Shown here: positions 1 to 7,617 of the stretch, in pieces
Numbering within the stretch: position 1 is the stretch's first letter
How the letters are laid out: every line of letters starts with the position of its first letter
Assembly: GCA_035270785.1 (NCBI GenBank)
Contig: DATESN010000017.1
Location: 1 to 29,057 of the forward strand
DNA: 29,057 nucleotides
Direction: 5' to 3'
From: DATESN01 sp035270785
Lineage (GTDB): Bacteria; Bacillota; Clostridia; Lachnospirales; Lachnospiraceae
Notes under the pieces: generated by a model
Told to the model about the DNA's origin: nothing
The model's database searches: none
The model's input: the letters and a program-made list of their open reading frames with translations, nothing else
Program-made: the position numbers and the translations under genes

Positions 1-483
1 AATATCTGTCACTTCAAACTGTGTGGGATCTAACTTGTTTCCTGCTCCCATGGCACTTATAATGCCTATATCCATTTGATCTGCAATCACAGCCAAATCA
101 ATTTTTCCGGTGATTGTATCAATAGCATCGATAATATAATCGTATTGTACTAGATGAAATTCCTCTGCCTTTTCAGGTAAATAAAAGCTATCAAAAACTT
201 CAACTTCACAATCCGGATTAATATCTAGTATCCGTTCTTTCATAACTTCAATTTTCTTCCTGCCTATGGTTTTGATTGTAGCTACCGCCTGTCGATTGAT
301 ATTGCTTCTATTCACAACATCCGGGTCCACCAAACTGATGGATCCAATACCACATCTAGCTAGGGCTTCCGCGGCATGTCCACCAACTCCACCAATTCCA
401 AAAACAATCACTTTCTTTGTTTTCAGCTTATCAATTGATCCTTCCCCAAGGAGCATCTCTGTTCTTGCAAATGACTGATTCAT
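1..483 (-). CDS. tcdA: tRNA threonylcarbamoyladenosine dehydratase TcdA (partial, C-terminus outside window)
   Basis: E1/ThiF/MoeB-superfamily enzyme that uses ATP to cyclise the threonylcarbamoyl group of t6A37 in tRNAs (family knowledge). The visible 161 residues carry the expected N-terminus (SFARTEMLLGE), the glycine-rich nucleotide loop GIGGVGGHAAEALARCGIG at about residues 29-47, the acidic strand VDPDVVNRSNINRQ that in this family binds ATP, and the IDAIDTITGK segment. The reading frame is open to base 1, so the remaining C-terminal part lies to the left. I chose the ATG at 483 because AGAGG sits 9 nt upstream; an in-frame ATG at 492 has poorer spacing. It is the last gene seen of a minus-strand cluster with the metallopeptidase and DegV. 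MoeB or HesA would be the alternatives, but the start and loop match TcdA best. Confidence 0.9.
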   Translation of the reverse strand, partial: MNQSFARTEMLLGEGSIDKLKTKKVIVFGIGGVGGHAAEALARCGIGSISLVDPDVVNRSNINRQAVATIKTIGRKKIEVMKERILDINPDCEVEVFDSFYLPEKAEEFHLVQYDYIIDAIDTITGKIDLAVIADQMDIGIISAMGAGNKLDPTQFEVTDI

Positions 484-528
484 GTATTTCATCCTCTTCT
501 TATCATAAAATATAAGTTAATATCACAA

Positions 529-1167
529 CTATAAATGCAACTGGCTTCCATGCTCCTTCAACCATCGTCTACTTTCCTTATAATCGGGCAACACAGTTCC
601 TACCATATTCCAAAAATCTCTAGAATGATTCATATATTTGAAATGACACAATTCATGTACCACTACATAATCAAGAATTCTAGGAGGTGCTAGCATAAGC
701 TTCCAATTAAAAGATAGAGTCCCCCTGGAACTACAACTTCCCCATCGTGTTTTTTGTTCTCGTATGGTTATATTCACAAAGGGTAAGCCTGTTTCTGGGT
801 ATATTTTACTATTTTCCCAATGTATTTCATTTACATAGTGCAATGCCCTTTTCTGAAAATAATCTCTTGCCGCTTTCGTATAGCGTTTTTTTAATTCCTC
901 TTTTTCCTTATCTGTAAAAGGAGAAGTTTCTATTTTCTTACGCATTTCCAGAACTTCCCTATATTTTTGTATGATCCACTCTTCCCTTTCTCGAAACATT
1001 TTTTGTAAAAAATGCTCAGAAAAAATTAAGGGAACTCGTACTTCCACTCCCTTTTCTACGGATACACTAATAGAATAAGATTTCCTCTGACTTTTTACCA
1101 AAGTATAAGGAATTTTTAAACTTTTATACTCTATGGACTTTTCATAGGATAAATGATTATTTTTCAT
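529..1167 (-). CDS. YgjP-like (M48/SprT-type) zinc metallopeptidase domain protein
   Basis: Predicted soluble 212-residue protein of the YgjP-like metallopeptidase family (DUF45). The C-terminal part carries the zinc site HELCH (H171, E172, H175) followed by H181 in the segment KYMNHSRDFW, as the family has. Just upstream is the conserved stretch TRWGSCSSRGTLSFNWKL. No signal peptide or membrane segment is seen. The physiological substrate of the family is not established. The open frame reaches GTG at 1218, but the ATG at 1167 is preferred: it removes a hydrophobic, unlike-family extension and overlaps the degV stop by 11 nt, which suggests translational coupling. The RBS is weak (GGTG). Expected to be co-transcribed with degV upstream and tcdA downstream. 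Confidence 0.85.
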   Translation of the reverse strand: MKNNHLSYEKSIEYKSLKIPYTLVKSQRKSYSISVSVEKGVEVRVPLIFSEHFLQKMFREREEWIIQKYREVLEMRKKIETSPFTDKEKEELKKRYTKAARDYFQKRALHYVNEIHWENSKIYPETGLPFVNITIREQKTRWGSCSSRGTLSFNWKLMLAPPRILDYVVVHELCHFKYMNHSRDFWNMVGTVLPDYKESRRWLKEHGSQLHL

Positions 1168-2008
1168 AAAAAAGAACACCCAATGTACCAGGACCACAGT
1201 GGCTCGAAACAACACCACCTGCTCTAGTAATTTCTATATTTTCAAAATAATTTAATTTGGCAAGGTAATTTTTAACTTCTTCAATTATTTCGTTCGTACA
1301 ACCAGAATGTGTAATAAAGACATAAGATTTATCCGCTTTGCATAAATCTTCCTTCATATCTTCCACATATTTCATAATGCTTCTCTCTAAAGTACCCCTA
1401 TATTTTTTGGTAACACCCATTTTACCATTTGCTACTTCAATCATAGGTTTTAACTTCAATTTGCTTGCTAAAAGAGCCGTCACAGAAGAGCAACGTCCCC
1501 CCATAGCCAAATACTCTAAAGTATCCACCACAAAGCTTGCTCGGACGTCACTTCTAGCGCCTTCAATAACGGCTACTATTTCTTCCGCCCTATATCCTTC
1601 TCCAGCCATATTCGCTGCCCTTAATACTTGCAGTCCAATTCCAGTAGAAAGGTTCATGGAATTGATCACAAAAATTCGTTCATAGAGATATTCGTTTTTA
1701 ATAAGATGAACTACATTACAAGTAGTGGACATTTCCTCTGAGATCCCTATGAAAATAATATCTTTTCCCTCTTTTATAAATGGTAGCAGAATATCCTCTA
1801 CTTTTTGAATAGATGGTGCAGAAGTCTTTGGAGTTTTATGACAATTCTCTGACCATTCATATATTTTTTCAGGTACAATCTCCTCTAAATCGTAGTAACT
1901 TTCCATATCTAAGACAATACATAAAGGAATTATCGTAATATCATATTGTTTGATTAAATTTTGTGATAAATCACATGTACTATCTGCAATAATTTTAATA
2001 TTTCCCAT
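1157..2008 (-). CDS. DegV family fatty-acid-binding protein
   Basis: DegV proteins bind a fatty acid between two alpha/beta domains; in Firmicutes the relatives FakB deliver fatty acid to the kinase FakA (family knowledge). The 283 residues show the N-terminal DSTCDLS motif, the TSAPS motif near residue 60 that contacts the lipid carboxylate, the VVDTLEYLAMGGRC segment and a C-terminal HCGPGTLGVLFYEK, all standard. The ATG at 2008 follows a strong GGGGGAAG. No fakA is visible, so its role as a FakB is an inference. It opens the cluster with the metallopeptidase and tcdA, and is divergent from the GH2 gene. Confidence 0.9.
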   Translation of the reverse strand: MGNIKIIADSTCDLSQNLIKQYDITIIPLCIVLDMESYYDLEEIVPEKIYEWSENCHKTPKTSAPSIQKVEDILLPFIKEGKDIIFIGISEEMSTTCNVVHLIKNEYLYERIFVINSMNLSTGIGLQVLRAANMAGEGYRAEEIVAVIEGARSDVRASFVVDTLEYLAMGGRCSSVTALLASKLKLKPMIEVANGKMGVTKKYRGTLERSIMKYVEDMKEDLCKADKSYVFITHSGCTNEIIEEVKNYLAKLNYFENIEITRAGGVVSSHCGPGTLGVLFYEK

Positions 2009-2070
2009 ACTTCTTCCCCCAACGACAATATTTTTGTTACACTACCTATCATTTTTAAAAGTCTAGCAAC

Positions 2071-2076
2071 ATTATA
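2071..2076 (-). promoter_or_regulatory. possible -10 box for the degV cluster
   Basis: A perfect TATAAT reads on the minus strand 63 nt before the degV start. No good -35 lies at the usual distance, so this is a weak call in a divergent intergenic region of 226 bp. Confidence 0.35.
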
Positions 2077-2152
2077 CTCTGATTTTGATAAAATGCCTAG
2101 ACATCAATATATTATCCTATATTCTAATGTGACTTATAACTAATTATCACCG

Positions 2153-2181
2153 TTGTAATATTTTTCTGGATACGTTATATT
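2153..2181 (+). promoter_or_regulatory. predicted sigma-A promoter of the GH2 gene
   Basis: TTGTAA (2153-2158), a 17-nt spacer and TATATT (2176-2181) lie about 50 nt ahead of the GH2 start codon, the only plus-strand gene nearby. No clear operator such as a CRE box is seen next to it. Confidence 0.6.
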
Positions 2182-2234
2182 TAATGAAAATAAAAGTATG
2201 TTATTATGATTAACACTTACAGATAGGAGTTAAT

Positions 2235-5141
2235 ATGAAAAAGATCGTTGATTTAAGCGGAATCTATTTCTTTCGATTAGATAATAAAAAAATGGGAATC
2301 ATTCAGCATTTTGAAAGAGAAGATTTCACGGATACCATAGCTCTTCCAACAACAACCTCTGAAGCAAAAAAAGGAGAACTTAGCCAGGAATACCCTTTGG
2401 GAAATCTTACCGACATTCATGAGACGGAGGGATACGCCTGGTATCAAAGGCAATTAACCTTTCAACCTGAAGATATGGGTAAAAAAATACTTTTCACATT
2501 GGAACGTACTAGAATTTCATATTTATGGATTGATAATTTATTTGTTGGTACCTTTGATAGTTTATGTACCAGTCATATCTTCGATTTAACTAGTTTTGTA
2601 AAAAAGACTTCCCACAAGCTAACGATCATGACAAGTAATGTAGATTACCCTGTAAAGGGCGGTCATATGACATCCCCTGACACCCAGACTAATTGGAATG
2701 GTATTTTGGGAAATATTTCTTTGTCTATTTATGATGGAATCGAAATCGAAAAAATTCGTACCGAATGTGATTATCATGGAAAAACCGCTGTGTTACATAT
2801 TACATTACATAACAATAGTTCTATCTCTTCCCTTCCAACAAATATACATGTTTTCTCCCATACGTTAAAAGCGGAAGGAAGTGAATCTTTTTCAAAAGGA
2901 GAAGGGGCAAATCCTCTTTTCCATTCCACTTTTTTACCACAAGGTTCTCATAAGATAACAATCTTCTATCCCCTGGGGGACGATGCCAAATTATGGGATG
3001 AGTTTGATCCCTCTATTTATGAAATAATGGTAGAGGTTACTTCTGATCATCCATCTTTTCAAAACATTGTTGGTGATAGGATAGCGACCTATTTTGGTTT
3101 GAAAGAATTCAAGGCAAAATCAACTCATTTTTATATCAATGAAAGAAAAACATTTCTACGTGGAAAGCATGAAGGTATGATTTTTCCTCTTACCGGATAT
3201 GCACCAATGAATGTAATGGGTTGGTTAAAAGTAATGAGCACAGCAAAATCTTTTGGAATCAATCATTATCGTTTCCATACTTGCTGTCCTCCAAATGCAG
3301 CTTTTGAGGCCGCTGATTTACTGGGAATTTATATGGAACCCGAATTACCATTCTGGGGAACCTTTACCGCTCCTGAGGATGAAGGCCATGATGAGCGGGG
3401 ACAAAACTATCTCATTATGGAAGGGTTTAGAATACTAGATGCATATGGATCTCACCCTTCCTTTGTTATGATGTCTATGGGAAACGAACTTTGGGGAAGT
3501 AAAGAATCCATTAATTTATTATTAGGACGTTACAAAGAATATGCTCCTCATATTTTGTTTACCCAAGGCTCTAATAACTTCCAGTGGGTTCCAAACATTG
3601 TATCAAACGACGATTTTTTTTGTGGTGTTCGTTTCGCCTTGGATCGACAAATTCGCGGGTCCTATGCTATGTGTGATAAACCATTGGGACATATTCAAAT
3701 GAATCGTCCATGCACGAACTTCAATTATGAGGAAGCGATCTTTCCACCCTTTTTTCCCAATTCTTTCGAAGAATCCCAAGATGGCACCATTGAAATCCAA
3801 TATGGAACAGGTGTAAAACGAGTAAAGCTAACGGATGTTTCAGAAGAACTAATTCCTAATATCCCCGTTATCTCCCATGAAATCGGTCAATTTGAAACTT
3901 ATCCCGACTTTCATGAGATACAAAAATATACCGGAGTTCTAAGGGCACGTAACTTTGAAAAGTTTAGGGAGGCACTGGATCAAAAAGGCCTGCTTGCTAT
4001 GGCAAATGATTATTTCAAATCATCAGGTCACCTTGCCGCGGCTTGTTACAAAGATGAACTAGAAACTGCCCTCCGCACGAAAAGCTTAGCTGGTTTTCAA
4101 ATTTTAGATATTCAGGATTTCTCAGGTCAAGGAACTGCCCTTATTGGCATGTTGGATGCTTTTATGGACAACAAAGGAATTATTACGGATCGTAAATGGA
4201 GAAACTTTTGTTCTGAAGCTGTTATCCAAGCAGAATTTCAATCCTATATATGCGAAAGTGGTGACGATTTGGATATGACATTAACTCTTAGTTATTATGG
4301 AAAGGAACATTTAATTAATCCAATTGTAACCTATAAGCTAATCTGTGATGGCTCCGAGATTGATACCTACACTTTTCCTACCAATCTCATTATCGATAAT
4401 GGATTAACTAACCTTGGATCCTTTCATGTTACATTGCCTTTTCTTACCTCCCCTAAAAAGGCTGTTTTATCTATAGAAATTTTAAATACTACCATTCAAA
4501 ATAGTTATGACTTGTGGGTATACCCTACCCTTTCTATAAATGATTTTTACGATTCCAGCAACTCCAACACAAATGTGGCTTTATCGATAGAAGAAGCTTT
4601 GGAAAAGGGGAAAGACGGCAAAAATATTCTATTAATTCTCGATGATGATACGAACCCTAATTCCATTCAAGGAACATACTGTACCGATTTTTGGTGTTAT
4701 CCTATGTTTCGAGGAATTTCAGAATGGATGAAAAAAGAAACTCCCGTGGGGACAATGGGGTTACTCATTCGTCATGAGCATCCAGCTCTTGCCTATTTCC
4801 CTAGCGATTTCTACTCCACGCCACAATGGTTTGATATTGTTATGAGTTCTCGCTCTACCATATTAGATGAGACAACGATAATTCCCATTGTCCAAACAAT
4901 CGATAATTTTGAACGTAATCATCGTCTAGGACTTATTTATGAAGTAACTAGTACCGATACCGGAAGCAACATTGTAATCTGCACAAGCCCTCTACTTACA
5001 TTAATAAAGCAAGATCGTATAGAAGCCAAATGGTTATTAAAAAGCCTTATGAATTATTTAGATTCAGATAAACTAGATCCTTCCTACGGTATTTCAAATC
5101 AATCCCTTTTAAATCTTTTTAAAAAGGCCCTTCAAGTTTAA
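2235..5141 (+). CDS. glycoside hydrolase family 2 protein (beta-glycosidase, specificity unknown)
   Basis: A 968-residue GH2 enzyme: N-terminal sugar-binding jelly roll (about 1-170, including YAWYQRQLTF and NWNGILGNISL), an immunoglobulin-like domain (about 171-290), a TIM barrel (about 291-640, beginning near FLRGKHEGMIFPLTGYAP) and a long C-terminal extension. The acid/base is predicted as E418 in SMGNELWG and the nucleophile as E549 in ISHEIGQFETYPDF, matching the retaining mechanism of the family. There is no signal peptide, so it should act in the cytoplasm on an imported glycan or glycoside. GH2 covers beta-galactosidase, mannosidase, glucuronidase and exo-glucosaminidase, and I cannot choose among them. 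The start follows TAGGAGT. It stands alone with its own promoter and terminator, with no sugar transporter or regulator beside it. Confidence 0.9.
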   Translation: MKKIVDLSGIYFFRLDNKKMGIIQHFEREDFTDTIALPTTTSEAKKGELSQEYPLGNLTDIHETEGYAWYQRQLTFQPEDMGKKILFTLERTRISYLWIDNLFVGTFDSLCTSHIFDLTSFVKKTSHKLTIMTSNVDYPVKGGHMTSPDTQTNWNGILGNISLSIYDGIEIEKIRTECDYHGKTAVLHITLHNNSSISSLPTNIHVFSHTLKAEGSESFSKGEGANPLFHSTFLPQGSHKITIFYPLGDDAKLWDEFDPSIYEIMVEVTSDHPSFQNIVGDRIATYFGLKEFKAKSTHFYINERKTFLRGKHEGMIFPLTGYAPMNVMGWLKVMSTAKSFGINHYRFHTCCPPNAAFEAADLLGIYMEPELPFWGTFTAPEDEGHDERGQNYLIMEGFRILDAYGSHPSFVMMSMGNELWGSKESINLLLGRYKEYAPHILFTQGSNNFQWVPNIVSNDDFFCGVRFALDRQIRGSYAMCDKPLGHIQMNRPCTNFNYEEAIFPPFFPNSFEESQDGTIEIQYGTGVKRVKLTDVSEELIPNIPVISHEIGQFETYPDFHEIQKYTGVLRARNFEKFREALDQKGLLAMANDYFKSSGHLAAACYKDELETALRTKSLAGFQILDIQDFSGQGTALIGMLDAFMDNKGIITDRKWRNFCSEAVIQAEFQSYICESGDDLDMTLTLSYYGKEHLINPIVTYKLICDGSEIDTYTFPTNLIIDNGLTNLGSFHVTLPFLTSPKKAVLSIEILNTTIQNSYDLWVYPTLSINDFYDSSNSNTNVALSIEEALEKGKDGKNILLILDDDTNPNSIQGTYCTDFWCYPMFRGISEWMKKETPVGTMGLLIRHEHPALAYFPSDFYSTPQWFDIVMSSRSTILDETTIIPIVQTIDNFERNHRLGLIYEVTSTDTGSNIVICTSPLLTLIKQDRIEAKWLLKSLMNYLDSDKLDPSYGISNQSLLNLFKKALQV

Positions 5142-5157
5142 AACTTGAAAGGCCTTT
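5123..5157. terminator. bidirectional intrinsic terminator between GH2 and the ABC importer
   Basis: A 17-bp inverted repeat (5123-5139 and 5141-5157; one mismatch, which is a G-U pair on the minus strand) is flanked by T-rich DNA on both sides. It can end transcripts of the GH2 gene and of the convergent ATPase gene. The GH2 stop codon (5139-5141) lies at the tip of the hairpin. Confidence 0.85.
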
Positions 5158-5186
5158 CTTATTTATTTTCATGAAATCCTTAAGTG

Positions 5187-5930
5187 CTAATTCAGTACTT
5201 TTGCTAAAAAGTTTTGTAAACGTGGACTCTTAGGATTGGAAAACAACTCTGCCGGTGTATTTTCTTCGACAATCTTCCCTTCATCAATAAACATGACCCT
5301 TGAAGCCACTTCTTTTGCAAAACCCATTTCATGAGTTACAATAGCTAATGTCATACCACCATTTGCTAAATCTCTAATTACCTCTAACACTTCTCCTACC
5401 ATCTCTGGGTCAAGAGCGCTTGTCGGCTCATCGAAGAGAATCACTTCTGGATTCATACATAAGGAACGAACGATTGCAATACGCTGTTTTTGCCCACCTG
5501 AAAGCTGCTGAGGATATGCATTTGCCTTTTCCTCTAAACCAACTCTTTTTAATAAGACCATAGCCCTTTCTTCTGCTTCTTTTTTAGAAAGATTTAAAAG
5601 CTTAGTAGGTGCTAAAGTCATATTCCCAAGAATCGTCATATTTGGAAACAAATTAAAGTGTTGGAATACCATTCCGATTTTTTGTCTATGTAAATTAATA
5701 TCCGTGGATTTTTCTGTTATATTAATCCCTTCAAACAAGATCTGACCCTCTGTTGGCTCTTCTAATAAATTGAGGCAACGTAAAAATGTCGATTTTCCAG
5801 AACCCGACGGTCCAATAATAACAACCACTTCTCCTTGCTTAATCTCTGTTGAGATTCGATCAAGTACCATATGATCACCAAAACACTTACATAATTCATT
5901 TACTTGAAATAAAGTCTTATTATCGTTCAT
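5187..5930 (-). CDS. polar amino-acid ABC transporter ATPase (GlnQ/HisP type)
   Basis: The 247-residue cytoplasmic motor of an amino-acid importer. It has Walker A GPSGSGKST, a Q-loop in GMVFQHFNLFP, the signature LSGGQKQR, Walker B ILFDEPTSALDPE with the catalytic glutamate, and the H-loop in IVTHEM. The length and the conserved ALDPEMVGEVL stretch are typical of the PAAT subfamily. The ATG at 5930 overlaps the end of the permease gene by 11 nt, with GGAAG about 10 nt upstream, so it is probably translationally coupled. It is the last gene of the binding protein-permease-ATPase operon. Substrate is not readable from the ATPase. Confidence 0.95.
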   Translation of the reverse strand: MNDNKTLFQVNELCKCFGDHMVLDRISTEIKQGEVVVIIGPSGSGKSTFLRCLNLLEEPTEGQILFEGINITEKSTDINLHRQKIGMVFQHFNLFPNMTILGNMTLAPTKLLNLSKKEAEERAMVLLKRVGLEEKANAYPQQLSGGQKQRIAIVRSLCMNPEVILFDEPTSALDPEMVGEVLEVIRDLANGGMTLAIVTHEMGFAKEVASRVMFIDEGKIVEENTPAELFSNPKSPRLQNFLAKVLN

Positions 5931-6609
5931 TTACACGTAACTTCCTTTCCAAGTGATTCACAAATGTAGTTAAAATCATGACAATCGCCAGATAAATCAA
6001 GGCAACCGCTATCAAAGGTAACAGAGGCTCAAAGGTACGACTTCTAATAATATCTCCGCCCTTTGTTAAATCCATAATACCAACATATCCACAAATAGAT
6101 GTTTCTTTTAATAACACAATAAACTCATTGGCTAATGCTGGTAACACATTTTTAAAAGCTTGTGGCATAATAATAGACCACATCGTTTGAGAATAACTAA
6201 GTCCCAAACTTCTTCCGGCTTCAAACTGTCCTTTATCAATGGACATAATTCCCGAACGAATTATTTCTGCTACATACGCCCCAGAATTGATACCAAATGC
6301 AAGAACTGCCACTATCATTTCTGATAATCCCGAATAAGCAAAGATTACATAAAACATAATTAAAAGCTGAATCATAACCGGTGTTCCACGAATAATGGTT
6401 AGATATAACTTACATATCCTATCAAGAATTTTTAACTTTCCTGTTTTGTCAGCTGTTGATCGAATGATTGCCACTAAGAAGCCTAATGTTACACCAATCA
6501 TAACCGCAAAAATCGTAATAACAAAGGTTTTTCCAAGACCATCTATTAAATATCGATAGCGATTATCTTGTATAAAGTTTTCATATAAGCTGTTTTTAAA
6601 CTGTTCCAC
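5920..6609 (-). CDS. polar amino-acid ABC transporter permease (HisM/GlnP type)
   Basis: A 229-residue inner-membrane permease with about five membrane segments. The family loop that docks the ATPase reads GQFEAGRSLGLSYSQTMW, with the EAA motif here EAG. The IIRGTPVMIQLL segment is also typical of the HisMQ subfamily. The start is GTG at 6609, supported by GGAGA six bases upstream; the first in-frame ATG would cut into the protein. One permease gene is present, so the channel is presumably a homodimer. It lies 31 nt after the binding-protein gene and overlaps the ATPase gene. Confidence 0.93.
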   Translation of the reverse strand: MEQFKNSLYENFIQDNRYRYLIDGLGKTFVITIFAVMIGVTLGFLVAIIRSTADKTGKLKILDRICKLYLTIIRGTPVMIQLLIMFYVIFAYSGLSEMIVAVLAFGINSGAYVAEIIRSGIMSIDKGQFEAGRSLGLSYSQTMWSIIMPQAFKNVLPALANEFIVLLKETSICGYVGIMDLTKGGDIIRSRTFEPLLPLIAVALIYLAIVMILTTFVNHLERKLRVNER

Positions 6610-6640
6610 TTGTTATCTCCGATTCCTAAATAGTATAGTG

Positions 6641-7441
6641 TTATTTTTTTCTTACAATGATTACTTGTGTCGCCGTAGTGTAAGAGTCTGTAAAATCAAT
6701 GTTTTTTAGACGATCTTCTGTTACTGTCATTCCTGCAACACCCATATCTGCTTTTCCAGATTGAACTGCATTTAGAATAGAGTCAAACTCCATATCTGAA
6801 ATCACAAGCTTCATTCCTAAAATATCACATACTGCTTGCGCCATGTCCGCATCAATACCAACAATAACTCCACCTTCATAATATTCATAAGGTTCAAACG
6901 CTGCATTGGTTGCCATTGTTAACGTTCCATTTGATCGATCAATATTGTCTGGAGACACATAAGGAGATTTTCCTTTTGTATCATCTCCTATATAATTATC
7001 ATTGATTTGTTGCAAAGTACCATTTTCCTTTAGTTCTGCTAGAGCACCATTTATGTTATCTTTTAACTCACTTTTTTCTTTTGAAATACAGATAGCATAA
7101 TCTTCCACTGCAAATTCTTCTTCTAAAATTGTTAAATCATTATTTTTTTTAACAAATGCAATGGCAGGCTGGCTATCAATAATAACACAATCCACTTTAC
7201 CCGTTTTTAAAGATTGAACAGCATCATTTCCTTTATTAAAACGTTTAATGGTAGAGCCCTCATCCTCATAATCACTAGAATAAATATCTCCTGTTGTTCC
7301 AAGTTGAACACCAATTGTTTTCCCCGGCAAATCATCTATCGTAAATACCGAATTGGTTGGAATCCCTTTTCCACATGCCATTAATGTAACTGTTGATACT
7401 ACAACTAACCCAATTGCTGCAAATTTTTTCATTTTTGTCAT
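6641..7441 (-). CDS. circularly permuted type II solute-binding lipoprotein of an amino-acid ABC importer
   Basis: A 266-residue secreted lipoprotein that captures an amino acid for the permease and ATPase downstream. A signal peptide ends in the lipobox LMAC (C23). The halves are in swapped order relative to the SBP_bac_3 family. Residues 33-154 match the normal C-terminal part (DLPGKTIGVQLGTTGDIY, then VDCVIIDSQPAIAF, then LKENGTLQQINDNYIGDD). Residues about 155-171 are a new linker, and residues 172-264 match the normal N-terminal part (TLTMATNAAFEPYEYYEGG, then SGKADMGVAGMTVTEDR, ending TQVIIVRK). The usual ligand contacts appear kept: R244 (for the carboxylate) and D89 (for the amino group). 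The ATG at 7441 follows GAGGG by 9 nt. The other importer in this window has the normal order. Amino-acid specificity unknown. Confidence 0.9.
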   Translation of the reverse strand: MTKMKKFAAIGLVVVSTVTLMACGKGIPTNSVFTIDDLPGKTIGVQLGTTGDIYSSDYEDEGSTIKRFNKGNDAVQSLKTGKVDCVIIDSQPAIAFVKKNNDLTILEEEFAVEDYAICISKEKSELKDNINGALAELKENGTLQQINDNYIGDDTKGKSPYVSPDNIDRSNGTLTMATNAAFEPYEYYEGGVIVGIDADMAQAVCDILGMKLVISDMEFDSILNAVQSGKADMGVAGMTVTEDRLKNIDFTDSYTTATQVIIVRKK

Positions 7442-7484
7442 TTTATTTATCCCTCATTTTCATTTCCGTTTATATGTAACCGAT

Positions 7485-7525
7485 TTGTTAGTTTGCAATA
7501 TTTCTCAATATTTCGTAACTAACAA
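7485..7525 (-). promoter_or_regulatory. inverted repeat in the leader of the permuted binding-protein gene
   Basis: Perfect 9-bp arms TTGTTAGTT (7485-7493) and AACTAACAA (7517-7525) are separated by 23 nt. The repeat lies just downstream of the predicted promoter and 44 nt before the start codon. It could be an operator or an RNA stem; no poly-U follows, so it is not an intrinsic terminator. Confidence 0.5.
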
Positions 7526-7536
7526 ATACACAAAAA

Positions 7537-7565
7537 ACTATACTATATAATCACATAATTGACAA
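7537..7565 (-). promoter_or_regulatory. predicted sigma-A promoter of the permuted importer operon
   Basis: On the minus strand TTGTCA (7565-7560), a 17-nt spacer and TATAGT (7542-7537) place a transcription start near 7530, about 90 nt ahead of the binding-protein start. Confidence 0.65.
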
Positions 7566-7583
7566 TGGTTAAATCTCAAAAAA

Positions 7584-7612
7584 ACGTCTTTGCAATTATT
7601 ATGCAAAGACGT
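7584..7612 (-). terminator. intrinsic terminator of the helicase gene
   Basis: A perfect 11-bp stem (7584-7594 with 7602-7612) and a 7-nt loop, followed on the minus strand by a run of Ts, begins 5 nt after the helicase stop codon. Confidence 0.9.
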
Positions 7613-7617
7613 AACTT

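Noticed and set aside
266..478. 70-codon plus-strand frame over the left edge
   Set aside because: It lies antisense to the clear TcdA coding sequence and has no family features or RBS.
7442..7617. Riboswitch or T-box before the permuted importer
   Set aside because: The leader is only about 90 nt after the predicted start, with no T-box sequence, no specifier loop and no terminator; only the simple inverted repeat is supported.
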